Part shown: positions 46,031-56,500 of the stretch, in pieces | How positions within the stretch are numbered: position 1 is the first letter of the stretch | Layout: every line of letters starts with the position of its first letter | Origin: CAIQPV01 sp964480365 | GTDB taxonomy: Bacteria > Pseudomonadota > Gammaproteobacteria > Burkholderiales > Gallionellaceae | Direction of reading: 5' to 3' | Length of the DNA stretch: 64,000 bases | NCBI GenBank assembly: GCA_964480365.1 | Contig: CAYZPM010000012.1 | Location: forward strand, 17,898 to 81,897 | Notes under the pieces: generated by a model | What the model was told of the DNA's origin: nothing | The model's input: the letters and a program-made list of their open reading frames with translations, nothing else | Database searches by the model: none | Made by a program: the position numbers and the translations under genes

Positions 46031-46885
46031 ATGCTAGCAACAGCAATCATCATGTTTCGGGAAGTGCTGGAAGCGTCCCTTATCATTGCCATCGTACTCG
46101 GCGCAAGCCGTGGGATCGCTGGTCGTGGTCGGTGGGTCGCCGGGGGTATCAGCCTTGGATTGCTTGGTGCATCCATCGTGGCAATCCTGGCCAATGTGGC
46201 ATCCTCTGTTTTTTCCGGGGACGGACAAGCTATCCTCAACGCAGTGATCTTGCTGAGTGCGGTGTCCATGCTGACATGGCATAACGTATGGATGAGTGCA
46301 CATGGCCGACAACTCTCATCGGAAGTAATGGCAGTCGGTTCGGACGTTCAGTCCGGCCAGCGCCCGATGACCGCATTGCTGGTCATCACAATGGTAGCGG
46401 TCATGCGCGAGGGATCTGAAGCGGTATTGTTTCTTTGGGCGATTGCCACCAGCGGCGAGCAAAGCCTGAATATGATTCTGGGCGGCGTGGGGGGGGTGAT
46501 CGTCGGCATCCTTGTCGGCTCGCTATTGTATTTAGGGTTGCTGCGCATCCCTGCACGACACTTTTTTTCAATCACGAGCTGGCTGATTCTGCTTCTTGCT
46601 TCTGGCCTTGCGGCTCAGGCCGCGGGTTTTCTCAACCAGGTCGGCTTTCTGCCCGCCTTGGGAAACGGGGTGTGGAACACTTCTAGCATCCTGAGCCAGG
46701 ACAGTCTGGTTGGACAACTGCTGCACATTCTGGTGGGCTACATTGCCCGCCCATCAGGGATTGAGGTTGTGTTCTACGTTGGCACATTTCTGACTATCTT
46801 GCTTTTGATGCGTACCTATGGCAGCAAACGAGGCAGTCGGGTGCATGTCAGGGGAAACTCCGATTCAACCCAAATAATCCGCTAG
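46031..46885 (+). CDS. FTR1-family iron permease
   Basis: This 284-residue membrane protein is of the FTR1/EfeU type, taking iron through the inner membrane. It has seven hydrophobic segments and the paired REXXE motifs: FREVLEASL in helix 1 and VMREGSEAVLFL in helix 4. The FTR1 gene follows the cupredoxin gene by 12 bases, and an outer-membrane protein is further downstream. No EfeO or EfeB homologue is present. It is probably repressed by Fur via the box at 45649. Confidence 0.93.
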   Translation: MLATAIIMFREVLEASLIIAIVLGASRGIAGRGRWVAGGISLGLLGASIVAILANVASSVFSGDGQAILNAVILLSAVSMLTWHNVWMSAHGRQLSSEVMAVGSDVQSGQRPMTALLVITMVAVMREGSEAVLFLWAIATSGEQSLNMILGGVGGVIVGILVGSLLYLGLLRIPARHFFSITSWLILLLASGLAAQAAGFLNQVGFLPALGNGVWNTSSILSQDSLVGQLLHILVGYIARPSGIEVVFYVGTFLTILLLMRTYGSKRGSRVHVRGNSDSTQIIR

Positions 46886-46891
46886 CTCGTC

Positions 46892-46911
46892 ATTCCCGCG
46901 CAGGCGGGAAT
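46892..46911. repeat. dRS3-like 20-bp palindrome
   Basis: ATTCCCGCGCAGGCGGGAAT fits ATTCCC-N8-GGGAAT. It is found directly after the FTR1 stop codon; a second copy follows at 47047 with the large palindrome between them. Confidence 0.85.
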
Positions 46912-46964
46912 CCAGTTGATAAAAAGTTCCCGCATAGCGGGCCAACAATAAGGTTTTGTCCGCT

Positions 46965-47024
46965 GATGAACTAACTAGCCATTCGACTAAGCTGGCAAAC
47001 TACGCCAGCAAAGTCGCTGGTTAT
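46965..47024 (+). repeat. Dispersed palindromic element, copy C
   Basis: 60-bp copy: TAGCCA/TGGTTA outer stem, CGACT/AGTCG middle stem (covarying with CCACT/AGTGG elsewhere), GCTGGC/GCCAGC inner stem. The frame reads DELTSHSTKLANYASKVAGY. It is flanked on both sides by dRS3-like palindromes. Confidence 0.88.
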
Positions 47025-47046
47025 TCGCGGAGTGTTATTTCGCTGG

Positions 47047-47066
47047 ATTCCCGCCTGCGCGGGAAT
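47047..47066. repeat. dRS3-like 20-bp palindrome
   Basis: ATTCCCGCCTGCGCGGGAAT fits ATTCCC-N8-GGGAAT; it is in the leader of the outer-membrane protein gene. Confidence 0.85.
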
Positions 47067-47127
47067 GACTGTGCTAACGGACAATCTGGGTTAAAAAAGG
47101 TACTCAGAAATCAAAGGAGAAATTTTT

Positions 47128-47871
47128 ATGACAACAAACCCAATATTGTCACTCATGGTGACACTTGCAGCCCTGTCAGGTTTTGGAGTGCAGACTGCCA
47201 ATGCGGACAACGACTTCATCGTGTATTCGCCCTATGTAGTTCAAGGGCAAAGTGAAGTAGAAGTGTATGGGTTCAACTCGCAGGATGGTCGCAGCGATCT
47301 CAATGGAGCAAGTGGCTATAACATTTCCGTTGCACATGCAGTAACCAGTTGGTGGAAGCCAGAGTTATATGTCGGTGAATTCAACCGTGACCCAGGGGGC
47401 ACAACCCATCCTTCAGGTTATGAATTTGAGAACACATTTCAACTTACCAATCGGGGTGAATACTGGGCAGACGTAGGATTCCTGGCATCCTATGCTCACA
47501 ATAAACTACCGGGAATAACAAGCGTTGCCGAATTTGGTCCACTGCTGGAGAAGATGTCTGGACATATTGACCAGAGACTAAATCTTATTTGGGAAAAACA
47601 GGTGGGTGGTGGTGCGAGTGGAGCATATACGTTCCGCTCCGCCTACAGCATTAGCTACAATATCAATTCAGGTATGGCAACCTATTCGCCGGGCATCGAA
47701 GCTTACTATCGCCCCGGTGACAACGCCTACCAAGTCGGGCCGGTATTTTCCGGAGAGCTTAGAACCGATAAAGGAAGCGAACTGGAATACAGCATCGGCG
47801 TCGTTTTCGGCATCAATCCAGGCGCTCCTGACAAAACACTTTTGGCCCGTTTGGAATACGAGTTTTTTTGA
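47128..47871 (+). CDS. Outer-membrane beta-barrel protein of unknown substrate
   Basis: This 247-residue exported protein has a signal peptide (LSLMVTLAALSGFGVQTANA) and alternating aromatic/hydrophobic strands ending in phenylalanine (LARLEYEFF), typical for an outer-membrane barrel. AAAGGAG with a 7-base spacer supports the ATG. Position downstream of FTR1 suggests a role in iron handling, but a 240-bp region with two palindromes separates them, so cotranscription is uncertain. No named family recognised. Confidence 0.75.
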   Translation: MTTNPILSLMVTLAALSGFGVQTANADNDFIVYSPYVVQGQSEVEVYGFNSQDGRSDLNGASGYNISVAHAVTSWWKPELYVGEFNRDPGGTTHPSGYEFENTFQLTNRGEYWADVGFLASYAHNKLPGITSVAEFGPLLEKMSGHIDQRLNLIWEKQVGGGASGAYTFRSAYSISYNINSGMATYSPGIEAYYRPGDNAYQVGPVFSGELRTDKGSELEYSIGVVFGINPGAPDKTLLARLEYEFF

Positions 47872-47939
47872 GATACCCTCGAACAGCGCCAATCCTCACA
47901 AATTTCGCTTGCATTCCAGATTCATCTGCCTATAATGCG

Positions 47940-48151
47940 CGCCTCGCTGCGATGTTAGTGCAGCGTTGGTTCATCGTTTCCTGACCTCCAGCGTTCCCAT
48001 GTAAAGCAACACTATTGGGCGCACTCTTGCTGTTCACCGGTTAGCGACGATGTATTTGCGCCGGTAGAGGCTATCAACACCCCCCTACTGAATTTTATTG
48101 TGTGGCTTTTCAAGCCACGCATGCGCCGTAATTTATTTTTAAGGAATTACC
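47940..48151 (+). promoter_or_regulatory. Long leader of the DEAD-box helicase gene
   Basis: About 200 bases separate the previous gene from the helicase start. They contain small hairpins, GCTGC-N9-GCAGC near 47947 and GTGGCTT-TTC-AAGCCAC near 48101-48117. Long structured leaders are a known trait of cold-shock genes including DEAD-box helicases; here this is inference. Confidence 0.45.
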
Positions 48152-49651
48152 TTGTCTACTGAAAACACAAGCACTACAGCTATTGCAACTGAAACAACAG
48201 GCATCACTTTTGCTGCCCTCGGCCTGAATCCGGCCATACTCAAGGCCGTGGAAGAATCCGGCTATACCGTGCCTACGCCGATTCAGGCACAAGCCATACC
48301 CGAAGTGCTGGCCGGACATGACCTAATGGCTTCCGCCCAAACTGGCACTGGCAAAACCGCAGCTTTTATTCTGCCCGCACTCAACCGCATCGCCGAGCCG
48401 TCTGCCGTGAAAAGCAAAGGCCCACGCGTATTGGTGTTGACCCCGACGCGCGAACTGGCACAACAAGTTTCCGAAGCCGCAGCAAAGTACGGCAAGAACA
48501 TGCGCCTGAAAGTGGTGAGCGTTCTGGGCGGCATGCCCTACCCGTTGCAAAACAAATTGCTGTCCAATCCCGTGGACATTTTGGTCGCCACGCCGGGCCG
48601 TTTGATCGACCACATCGAGCGCGGTCGCATTGATTTCTCGCGTCTGGAAATGCTGGTGTTGGACGAAGCTGACCGCATGTTGGACATGGGCTTCATTGAC
48701 GACGTGGAGCGCATTGCCGCCGCCACTCCGGCCACCCGCCAGACGCTGCTGTTCTCCGCCACGCTGGATGGCGTGATCGGCAACCTGGCACAACGCCTGC
48801 TCAAATCGCCCAAGCGCATCAGCGTTGCGGCAGCGCAAGCACGCCACGAGAACATCGAGCAGCGCCTGATGTATGTTGACGACATGGCGCACAAAAACCG
48901 CTTGCTCGACCACCTGTTGCGCGATACCGAAATGAATCAGGCATTGGTATTCACCGCTACCAAGCGCGATGCCGATGCACTGGCCGATGGCTTGTCGGCA
49001 CAAGGCCATTCCGTCGCTGCGCTGCACGGCGACATGAACCAGCGCGAACGCAACCGCACGCTGACTAATCTGCGCCGTGGACAAGTGCGTATTCTGGTTG
49101 CCACCGATGTGGCCGCGCGCGGCATTGACGTAGCGGGCATTTCGCACGTAATCAATTTCGACCTGCCCAAGTTCGCCGAAGACTATGTGCACCGCATTGG
49201 CCGCACCGGTCGCGGCGGCGCTTCCGGCATCGCCGTGTCGTTCGCTTCCAACCGCGACGCAGTGAACCTGCACAAAATCGAACGTTACACCGGCCAGAGC
49301 ATCACCGCCCACACCGTTGCCGGGATGGAGCCGAAGTTCAAGCCGCGCTCGGGTTCTTCCAGCCCACGCGGCAATTCCAGCCCACGTGGCAAGTCGGGTG
49401 GCTTCGCACGCCACACGGCTCCCGATAGCCGCCACGGTTTTCCGCCAAGAGATGACCGCAATGGCACCGGCGCACGCCGCGAAGGACAAACACACAATCG
49501 TTTCGGCGATAATGCCCAACGCCGCACGCCCAACACCCGCACCGGGGCCACCCCCGGCAACACGACAAGTGCAGCGACCGGTCAACGCCGTCCGACCAGC
49601 AGCTTCTCGCTTGGACGTGGGCATAACGGCAACACCAACGGCAACAGGTAA
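48152..49651 (+). CDS. DEAD-box RNA helicase (RhlE/CsdA-like)
   Basis: This 499-residue ATP-dependent RNA helicase remodels structured RNA, e.g. in ribosome assembly or cold adaptation. Motifs: Q motif (FAALGLNPAIL...PTPIQAQAIP), AQTGTGKTA, PTRELAQQ, DEADRMLDMGF, SAT (FSATLDG), and VHRIGRTGRGG. The C-terminal 110 residues are Gly/Arg/Ser/Pro-rich, as in RhlE-type proteins. The start is TTG at 48152, chosen because AAGGAA lies 7 bases upstream and no ATG fits the conserved N-terminus. Its stop is followed by a strong terminator. Confidence 0.93.
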   Translation: MSTENTSTTAIATETTGITFAALGLNPAILKAVEESGYTVPTPIQAQAIPEVLAGHDLMASAQTGTGKTAAFILPALNRIAEPSAVKSKGPRVLVLTPTRELAQQVSEAAAKYGKNMRLKVVSVLGGMPYPLQNKLLSNPVDILVATPGRLIDHIERGRIDFSRLEMLVLDEADRMLDMGFIDDVERIAAATPATRQTLLFSATLDGVIGNLAQRLLKSPKRISVAAAQARHENIEQRLMYVDDMAHKNRLLDHLLRDTEMNQALVFTATKRDADALADGLSAQGHSVAALHGDMNQRERNRTLTNLRRGQVRILVATDVAARGIDVAGISHVINFDLPKFAEDYVHRIGRTGRGGASGIAVSFASNRDAVNLHKIERYTGQSITAHTVAGMEPKFKPRSGSSSPRGNSSPRGKSGGFARHTAPDSRHGFPPRDDRNGTGARREGQTHNRFGDNAQRRTPNTRTGATPGNTTSAATGQRRPTSSFSLGRGHNGNTNGNR

Positions 49652-49741
49652 GCAAAAAACTCAGAGAGAGTAAGGCTCTCGCTGAAAATAAAAAATCCCG
49701 CTTCGGTGCAAGCCGTTCGGGAAAAGTATTGAGGTTTTGAT

Positions 49742-49770
49742 GCTCCGTCAGGAAACTGACGGAGCTTTTT
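49742..49770 (+). terminator. Rho-independent terminator
   Basis: Perfect 10-bp stem GCTCCGTCAG-GAAA-CTGACGGAGC (49742-49765) followed by TTTTT. It ends the helicase transcript; another weaker stem (TCCCG...CGGGA) lies just before it. Confidence 0.92.
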
Positions 49771-49801
49771 ATTTGAAATCGAAAGAATGGTGGGGTGGCT
49801 A

Positions 49802-50590
49802 CTAATTCACCGTACAAGTGTTGCTGTCGGACGCCCCAATCCCGCTGCCATTGCCCTTGTTGTTGCTGATGGAAGGGGGCATGGTTACCTGTATACCCTG
49901 CGAAGGCGGCACCAACTTGGGAGGGGTATTTTTGTCATGCGTAAAACTGAAAGAACCAGCAGGCACTTCGATGAAACCGGCTTCGTTGCTTATGATAGTC
50001 TTGCCCGAAGCTGTGTCGGTATATAACCCGTTCCCCGGCGGGTGTCCGGAGACAGTCGGGATGTTGGCGCAGTCGTCATTGCACAGGAGCGCGCCGAAGT
50101 GGGTGCCGCGAATACCGATCGTCGCCGTCGCCGTGTTCATCTTGAAGGCGTCCGGGTTGCGCTTGCCGAGCAGGCCCGTCACCGAGCGTAGGCCGCCCTT
50201 GATCAGGCTGAACAGGATGTTGTCCTTATGTTCCGGCACAGGAACAGGCCGGTATGCGTAGGCATCCACCTTGAATATCGTCTCAGGCCTAAGCACAATT
50301 TCTCCTCCATCCACGAACTTAATGCGGGCATAGGTATTCTTTTCCGTTTTCAGGGTATCGCCTTCCCTTATTTCCGACTTGACCGAAAGTACCTTGCTCG
50401 TACCATCATCACGCGTCGCACGGATTACGCCGCCCAAATGGGTGATGCTGCCCACGATCTCCGCCCAGGCCAAGGCGGGAAAGAGCAAGCAAATCAGGAA
50501 AAATAAACTATAACCAACGACTTGGCTGGCGTATTTTGACAGCCTAGTCGAATGGCTAGTTAGTTCATCAGCATTTAGTAGGTTTCGCAT
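49802..50590 (-). CDS. FecR-domain exported protein, third gene of Tps operon 2
   Basis: This 262-residue protein has a signal peptide (LFFLICLLFPALAWA) and a FecR-type domain (SEIREGDTLKTEKNTYARIKFVDGGEIVLRPE), found in periplasmic proteins of surface-structure and TonB systems. The C-terminal region is low complexity (ISNNKGNGSGIGASDSN). The ATG at 50590 overlaps the end of TpsA2. The first 28 residues (MRNLLNADELTSHSTRLSKY...) are encoded by the dispersed palindrome, extending the n-region of the signal peptide; no closer start codon exists. Likely a partner of TpsA2 in secretion or surface attachment, which is inference. Confidence 0.82.
   Translation of the reverse strand: MRNLLNADELTSHSTRLSKYASQVVGYSLFFLICLLFPALAWAEIVGSITHLGGVIRATRDDGTSKVLSVKSEIREGDTLKTEKNTYARIKFVDGGEIVLRPETIFKVDAYAYRPVPVPEHKDNILFSLIKGGLRSVTGLLGKRNPDAFKMNTATATIGIRGTHFGALLCNDDCANIPTVSGHPPGNGLYTDTASGKTIISNEAGFIEVPAGSFSFTHDKNTPPKLVPPSQGIQVTMPPSISNNKGNGSGIGASDSNTCTVN
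50510..50569 (-). repeat. Dispersed palindromic element, copy D (in fecR-like gene)
   Basis: 60-bp copy read on the minus strand: TAGCCA/TGGTTA, CGACT/AGTCG and GGCTG/CAGCC stems. It starts at the tpsA2 stop and is translated as DELTSHSTRLSKYASQVVGY in the FecR-like protein. Confidence 0.87.
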
Positions 50591-53500
50591 TTGGCTTGCC
50601 CTTGTTGTTATCATCATCGCCGCCGAAGTTACCGGGTGTCCCGCCGATACCATCCTCTGACGAACCGTCGTCGCCGGTGCTATATGTGTCAGGCGGAGGC
50701 GGTTCTACCGTAGTCAATGTTGGGATGGGAGGCAATATAGGATTCAGGACAGTCGCCAGATTTGAAGAGTAGTTGACGATCAGCCCCAACCCCTCGCCCT
50801 CAAAGGCTGGTGTGGATAAGGTGCCGGTAAAAATGCCGCTCCCACCCACCGTGGTTGAAAAAGTGTCGATGCCGTCAATCACCACGCCGCCGCTGTAACG
50901 CCCCGGGAAATTCAGGGTGGTGGTAAGCAAAGCGTCGGCGAGAATGTAAGAAGGCGACGTCATGCCAACGCTATCATTGAGATAGAGCGTCGAAGTTGGG
51001 CCGGTGAGCGTGAGAGTGATGTCCTTTCCAGATTGAATAAAGGAGCCGTTGTTAAGGCGGATGTCTCCGGCCACCTTCGCCGATACATTATTTCCAGCAA
51101 AGAACGAGCTACCGTTATCGGCAAGGATGGAACCGGCAACAATATCGAGGTTTTGGGATGCCGATATACTACCGCCATTCATGGTCAGGCTGGAAGCGGT
51201 AATCTGGGTATCCAGCAATGAAGAGGTGCTGCCCGTTATATTAACCGTGGGAGCTGTCAGCACTAGGCCGCCATAGTTGGATGTAACGCTGCCGCTAATA
51301 TCCAACAAACCACCGGCAGTCAAGGCCAAGCTGCCCGCAGATGGGCTGAGACAGCAAGTCACATACATATTCCCGGTAGCGTCAATCAGGGTAGAACCTG
51401 GAGCGCTCAACGCTATATTGTCGCTCTCGGTCAGATTTCCAATCACCAGAATGTCGATGTTCCCGGAGTTGGCGGCGATGTTCCAGCTTCCAGTACCGAT
51501 GTCGCCGTTATGAATGAAGACGACAGACCCAGCGCTGTTGTAGCTGATATTTGAATTGCTGCCAGAGGCCGTCACGTACCCGACTTGATTGGCTCCATAC
51601 AGGCTAATGCTCGCTCCACCATAGGAATCTGTGACATTAAGGTAGGCGGTATTAATCTTGCTGGACGCATCCTCAGAGATACCGCTGGGTCCGGTTGTGG
51701 TCATCGACAGCACCCCGGCTGACCCACCCGTGAGAACGCCGATTTGGGAGATAGCTCCATTGGATGTCATGGATATGTCAGTAGCCGTTATGCTGATGAT
51801 AGGTGTTCCCTGTGCGGAGCCGATCATTGCCGGGCTGGTCGTGCCAGAGCCTCCTGTCATGATCAGGCTGCCACCAACATTTAGCGCGATGTCCGCCCCG
51901 TACTGCTCGCCAATTACCGCAGGCGCGCCAAACCCATATTGGCCTCCGGTGTTGCTGAGGCCACCAATCATGGAAAGATTGCCAATGGTCGTAATGTCTT
52001 GACCCAACTTGCCGGTAAGGAAGGCGCCGCCGAGCGTGTTTGCATCCCCGCCACCAGTCATGGTGATGGTGGAGCCAGCGGAGATAATTTGCGTCCCATC
52101 GGAGTGAATTTCGGCTGAGTTGGTGACGCTATCATTAGGGTAGGTAGCGTTATATAAGGCATAGCTAGCGGCATCGTTAGTACCACCGGCGAGACTGATG
52201 GCACCGGTGGTCGTAATGTTCTGGGCGACACTGTTGCTCGCGTTGTGGATGCTTGCGTAGTTGCCATTGCCTCCAACGCCGCCGTTTACTTCAATCGTCG
52301 TGGCGGTAATGGTCTGTCCGCCATAACTATAAATACTGGCCAAGTTCCATGTCGCACAAGAAGTACAAACGGTACCATCCGCCTGCACACCATTGACGTA
52401 GGCATTCAGGGTATTGTTAACACCACTACCGCCGGCAACGAGAATATCCAGCGTACCAGTACCCGTGAGGGCGATAGTCTGAAGACCAGATGACTCAACA
52501 AAGGCGGAGGCACCGTTGTAAGAAGAATTGTTGCCGCCCTGGATTGCCATCTGCTGAGCGCCCGAGCCGGTAAAGTTGATCGTCTGAGTACCGCCGGATT
52601 GCAGCAGTGCCTGAGAGGTTATGGCAGTAAGATTCAGATTGCCGCCAACATTGATGGTCATGTTGCCGGTTGAAATTACTTGGGCATCGGTAATATTAAT
52701 ATCGCCAAGGGAATTGGTGAAGTTTATTGAACCCGCCATTAACGACGATGTCGCGTTGATATCCAGCGCCCCTGTTCCCGTCGGACCACCCACGGCCCCT
52801 GCATCGTTCGCAGTAACGTTGAGTGCGCCCGCGATATGAATCACATCATTCAAAATCACGTTGTTTCCAGCTTGCAGCGTAAGATTGCCAGAGCCGGTTG
52901 CAGTAATGCCCGCGCCTGAGTTCTGAGTGATGTCGGTGTTCGCCTGTAAATCTACGTTCGTACCTGCGTTCAAGGTTGCCGCGATATAGCCTGCGCCAAT
53001 GTTGACAGACCCTGTGGGGTTATCGTTAAACAATGTCCCACTACCAGTAGCCCCGAGGATGAAGGCACGCCCTGCTCTGGCATTGGCAGTGGATGAACCC
53101 ACATAAACGCTGCCAGTGTTAGATCCGTAATTAAGTTGCACTACATAACTGCCAAACGCATCGGACGTGGTTGAACCAACCAGGCTATTGAGGGCGCCCA
53201 CCACACCGACCGTACCACCCAAGCCGTTGCTCCAAGTAACCGCCCCATAACCGCCGTTCCAATACTGGCTGGCCACCACATAATCATAGTTGGTGTCGTA
53301 GAGCTGAATTATGTCTGGTACGTAATACGAAGAAGGATGCATGCTTCCCACATGATCATTCGCCGTGCTTCCCACCAAGCTGTTTGTAGCAGAAACCGCA
53401 CCACCATTCGTGGCATCTGAAAGCTGACCATTCGACCCGTTGACCCAGGTGACCGCCCCCCTATTCCCATTCCAATTTAATGATTCCACCACATAGTTGC

Positions 53501-56500
53501 CACTGTAAAGCTGAGTTATGGCCGTGTATTGCCCGTCACCCGCATAGGTACCCACATAATCACCCGCCGTGCTTCCCACGAGGCTGTTTGCTGCAGAAAC
53601 CGCCTGACCTGCTAGTCCATCCGAAAGATGCCCATTCGACCCGTTGACCCAGGTGGACGCCCCCCTATGCCCGTTCCAATTATATGATTCCACCACATAG
53701 TTGCCGCTAGCAGTGCCGTAGTAGAGCTGAGTTATGCCGCCATTACCCACTTGATCATTCGCGGAACTTCCCACCAGGCTGTTCGAATTAGAAACTATAC
53801 CACCCGTGCTAACGCCATCCGAAAGCTTACCAGTCGAGCCGTTGATCCAAGTGACCGCTCCCTCATTACTAAACGACCCGTTGTTAGTCCAACTCGGACT
53901 CTTCACCACAAAGTTGTCATAGGCGTAAGTGTAGAGTTCGGTAATACCGCCGCTACCCACCGCAATCCCCCCAATATTTCCCGTGATACTGTTTGAAGAA
54001 GAGACTATGCCACCCGTACTGCCATCCGAAAATATGCCGGTCGAGCCGTTGACCCAGGTAACCGCCCCCGTGTTGCCGCCCCAATACTGATTAACCACCA
54101 CGTAGTTGCCATTGAAGAGGGTAGATATATAGCCGCTACCCACCTGATCACCTGCAAAGAGTCCCACGAGGCTGTTAGATGCTGAGACCTGACCTATCGT
54201 GCCCCCCAAGCCGTTGCCCCAAGTAACCGCTCCCTTCGCATTCGCGAGCGTCCCGCCGCTACCCCAATACTGACTACGCACCACATAGTTGCCGCTGGAG
54301 AGCAGGGTTATGCCGCCACTACCCACTTCATCATTAATCGCGCTTCCCAAAAGGCTGTTAGAGGCTGAGACCTGGCCTACCGTGCCCCCCAAGCCATTTC
54401 CCCAGGTGACCGCCCCCGTAGAGTTGTTCCAAGAGGAGCTAATCACCACATAGTTGCTATTGTTGAGCTGAGTTATACCGCCCCAACCCACTTCATCATT
54501 AATCGCGCTTCCCAAAAGGCTGTTAGAGGCTGAGACCTGGCCTACCGTGCCCCCCAAACCGTTGCCCCAGGTGACCGCCCCCCTGTCTCCATTCCAATAA
54601 TATGATCGCACCACATAGTTGCCGTTGTTGAGTATGGTTACACCGCCACTACCCACCTGATCATTCGTCGCGCTTCCCACGAGGCTGTTTGTAGCAGAGA
54701 CAGTTCCCGAAACGCCCATCGTGCCACTGCCCCAGGTAACCGCCCCCGTTGATGAGGTCCATAAAGGGCTAAACACCACATAGTTGCCGTTGGCGCTTGA
54801 GGAGAGTTGAATGATGCCGCTACTACCCACCATATCACCCGCCGTACTTCCCACCAAGCTGTTTATATAAGAAACTTGACCACCAAACGTAGTATCCGTA
54901 AGTTGACCATTCGACCCGTTGACCCAAGTGACTGCCCCCGTTGATGAGGTCCATAAAGGACTAAGCACCACATAGTTGCCGCTAGAGCTGCCGTTGGTAA
55001 GCTGAGCTATGCCACCCGAACCCACCTGATCACCCGCCGCGCTTCCCACGAGGCTATTCGAAAAAGAGACCGCTTCACCAGCTTGCCCATCCGAAAGCGC
55101 GCCAGTCGAGCCTTTGACCCAAGTGACCGCACCCCTATTCCCATTCCAATTTAATGAGTCCACCACATAGTTGCCGCTGGAGAGTTGAGTTATGCCGCCA
55201 CTACCCAACTGATCACCCGCCGTGCTTCCCACGAGGCTGTTTGTATTTGAAACCTGACCGCCCGTACTGCCATTCGAAAGCAGGCCAGACGCGCCGTTGA
55301 CCCAAGTAACCGCCCCCGTTGATGAGGTCCAATTAGGACTAAGCACCACATAGTTGCCGTTGGNNNNNNNNNNNNNNNNNNNNNNNNNNNNNNNNNNNNN
55401 NNNNNNNNNNNNNNNNNNNNNNNNNNNNNNNNNNNNNNNNNNNNNNNNNNNNNNNNNNNNNNNCGCTACTACCCACCATATCACCCGTCGTGCTTCCCAC
55501 GAGGCTGTTTGAAGAAGAGACCGTACCACCTGTTATTGGCACGCTCACCGTGCTATCCGAAAGTTGACCATTCGACCCATTGACCCAAGTGACCGCCCCC
55601 GTTGATGAGGTCCAATTAGGACTAAGCACCACATAGTTGCCGTTGGCGCTTGAGGAGAGTTGAATGATGGCGCTACTACCCACCATATCACCCGTCGTGC
55701 TTCCCACGAGGCTGTTTGAAGAAGAGACCGTACCACCTGTTATTGGCACGCTCACCGTGCTATCCGAAAGTTGACCATTCGACCCATTGACCCAAGTGAC
55801 CGCCCCCGTTGATGAGGTCCAATTAGGACTAAGCACCACATAGTTGCCGTTGGCGCTGCCGTAGGTAAGCTGTGTTATGCCGCCACTTCCCACCTGGTCA
55901 CCCGACACGCTTCCCACCAAGCTGTTTGTATTAGAAACCTGACCACCCGTATTGCCATCCGAAAGCAGGCCAGAAGCGCCGTTGACCCAAGTGACCGCCC
56001 CTAACGCATTAGAGGATATGCCACCGCTGCCCCAAAGCGGGCTGGACACCACATAGTTGCCGCTAGCGCTGCCGTAGGTAAGCAGAGTTATGCCTCCACT
56101 TCCCACTTGGTCACCCGACACGCTTCCCACCAAGCTGTTTATATTAGAAACTTGGCCACCCGTATTGCCATCCGAAAGCTGGCCAGAAGCGCCGCTGACC
56201 CAAGTTACTGCCCCCGTTGATGAGGTCCATAAAGGGCTAAGCACCACATAGTTGCCGTTGGCGCTGGAGGAGAGTTGAATGATGCCGCTACTACCCACCA
56301 TATCACCCGTCGTGCTTCCCACGAGGCTGTTTGAAGAAGAGACCGTACCACCTGTTATTGGCACGCTCACCGTGCTATCCGAAAGTTGACCATTCGACCC
56401 ATTGACCCAAGTGACCGCCCCCGTTGATGAGGTCCAATTAGGACTAAGCACCACATAGTTGCCGTTGGCGCTGCCATAGGCAAGCTGAGTTATGCCACCC

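Noticed and set aside
46956..47255. 99-codon frame overlapping the outer-membrane protein gene
   Set aside because: It starts in the palindromic element and crosses a dRS3-like repeat, then runs out of frame through the real gene.
48323..49624. 433-codon reading frame antisense to the DEAD-box helicase
   Set aside because: It is a shadow of the GC-skewed helicase codons; composition is unnatural and no ribosome-binding site exists.
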